A stretch of 64,000 bases of DNA, taken from Sphingosinicella terrae. GTDB taxonomy: Bacteria > Pseudomonadota > Alphaproteobacteria > Sphingomonadales > Sphingomonadaceae. Of the stretch, positions 63,625-64,000 are shown one piece after another. The DNA is taken from the NCBI RefSeq assembly GCF_003347635.1, contig NZ_QDFY01000001.1, positions 186,001-250,000 on the forward strand, written 5' to 3'. Under the pieces are notes generated by a model that made no database searches, was not told the origin of the DNA, and saw only the letters and a list, made by a program, of their open reading frames with translations. Made by a program: the position numbers and the translations under genes. Each line of letters begins with the position of its first letter. Position 1 is the stretch's first letter.

Positions 63625-63959
63625 GCGAAGCCACTCAGAGTGTTGCGCGGGTGCCCACCGCGTCGGGCAGCCGCTATCTCCAGCAATTGTGCAAGCACTG
63701 GCAGCACAATCTGGACGTCGAATATGATGCCGAGCGGGGGAGGATCGTCTTCCCCCGCGACGCCCGCGGCGCCGACTGGCCGAGCGAGGGCGTGGTGACG
63801 ATGGAAGCGCAGGCGGAAGTGCTGGAATGCCGGATCCAGGCCTCGGCACCCGGCCAGCTCGAAGCGCTGAAGGGCGCGGTGGCGCGTCACCTCGACCGCT
63901 TCGCCTTTCGCGAGGCGCCGCTGAAGTTCGAGTGGATGGACGGGTCGGAACCGCACTGA
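63621..63959 (+). CDS. DUF2218 family protein
   Basis: A 112-residue soluble protein overlapping the PadR gene by four bases. It has the DUF2218 pattern: ASGSRYLQQLCKHWQHNL, VEYDAERGRIVFP, and the C-terminal LEALKGAVARHLDRFAFRE. Members are small, often next to siderophore-interacting proteins or PadR-type regulators, and their action is unknown. The two genes are expected to be expressed together under the palindromes at 62926. Confidence 0.88.
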   Translation: MSEATQSVARVPTASGSRYLQQLCKHWQHNLDVEYDAERGRIVFPRDARGADWPSEGVVTMEAQAEVLECRIQASAPGQLEALKGAVARHLDRFAFREAPLKFEWMDGSEPH

Positions 63960-63977
63960 CGAGTGGAGCCCGATTCG

Positions 63978-64000
63978 ATCCTCCCCTCTAAGGGGAGGGG
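63978..64000. repeat. Start of another REP-like palindrome (family A), cut by the window end
   Basis: GATCCTCCCCTCTAAGGGGA at the window edge, a hairpin of the same kind as at 47549. Confidence 0.6.

Overview
The window is a chromosomal segment from a GC-rich alphaproteobacterium, most probably a sphingomonad (Sphingomonadales). The reasons are the gene orders ffh-rpsP-rimM-trmD-rplS and dapF-mtaB-ftsY-yciB-ABC, the strong G/C bias at third codon positions, and several families of short intergenic palindromes typical of that group. No rRNA, tRNA, CRISPR array or replication origin was recognised.

Region 1 (1-13400) is an electron-transfer locus. On the plus strand lie the tail of a heme-b-type membrane protein and an FHA-transmembrane-decaheme fusion. 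Converging on them from the minus strand is a tightly packed four-gene operon (13374 to 3804): a membrane-anchored c554-like pentaheme cytochrome, a lipoprotein with two GlcG/HbpS-like domains, an outer-membrane beta-barrel, and a 1412-residue decaheme cytochrome with a C-terminal LVIVD propeller. Together they look like a route for electrons across both membranes. A phosphodiesterase and a DUF559 nuclease sit between the two halves.

Region 2 (13600-31510) holds a radical SAM protein, a DUF2934 protein, an acetolactate-synthase-like enzyme with an aldehyde dehydrogenase, a lipoprotein cluster, a Popeye-like membrane cNMP-binding protein, an M3 peptidase, an operon of a CHASE2 cyclase plus three tandem secreted paralogues, and a large PAS hybrid histidine kinase. 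The CpdA-like phosphodiesterase (2183), cNMP sensor (20588) and cyclase (26163) suggest several cyclic-nucleotide functions within 28 kb.

Region 3 (31500-45000) is accessory and partly decayed. It has a MarR gene behind a double dyad operator, a frameshifted DUF3995 gene, a degenerate copy of the start of the S9 peptidase gene found 3 kb away, DUF1176 and DUF1593 proteins, a REP-associated transposase stub between direct repeats, an orphan phage terminase pair and many palindromic repeats.

Region 4 (45000-49100) has a 43-residue peptide gene, a strong hairpin terminator and two overlapping cupin-like/HEAT-like genes, which together resemble a peptide-modification cassette. A TPR protein and an iron-type superoxide dismutase follow.

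Region 5 (49200-64000) is mostly core: an ABC exporter, yciB, ftsY, mtaB (carrying an in-frame palindromic insertion), dapF, ffh, rpsP (with a long acidic tail), rimM, a thioredoxin-reductase-like flavoprotein, a serine hydrolase, trmD, rplS, a DUF3072 protein, phosphatidylcholine synthase, and a PadR-DUF2218 pair with paired operators.
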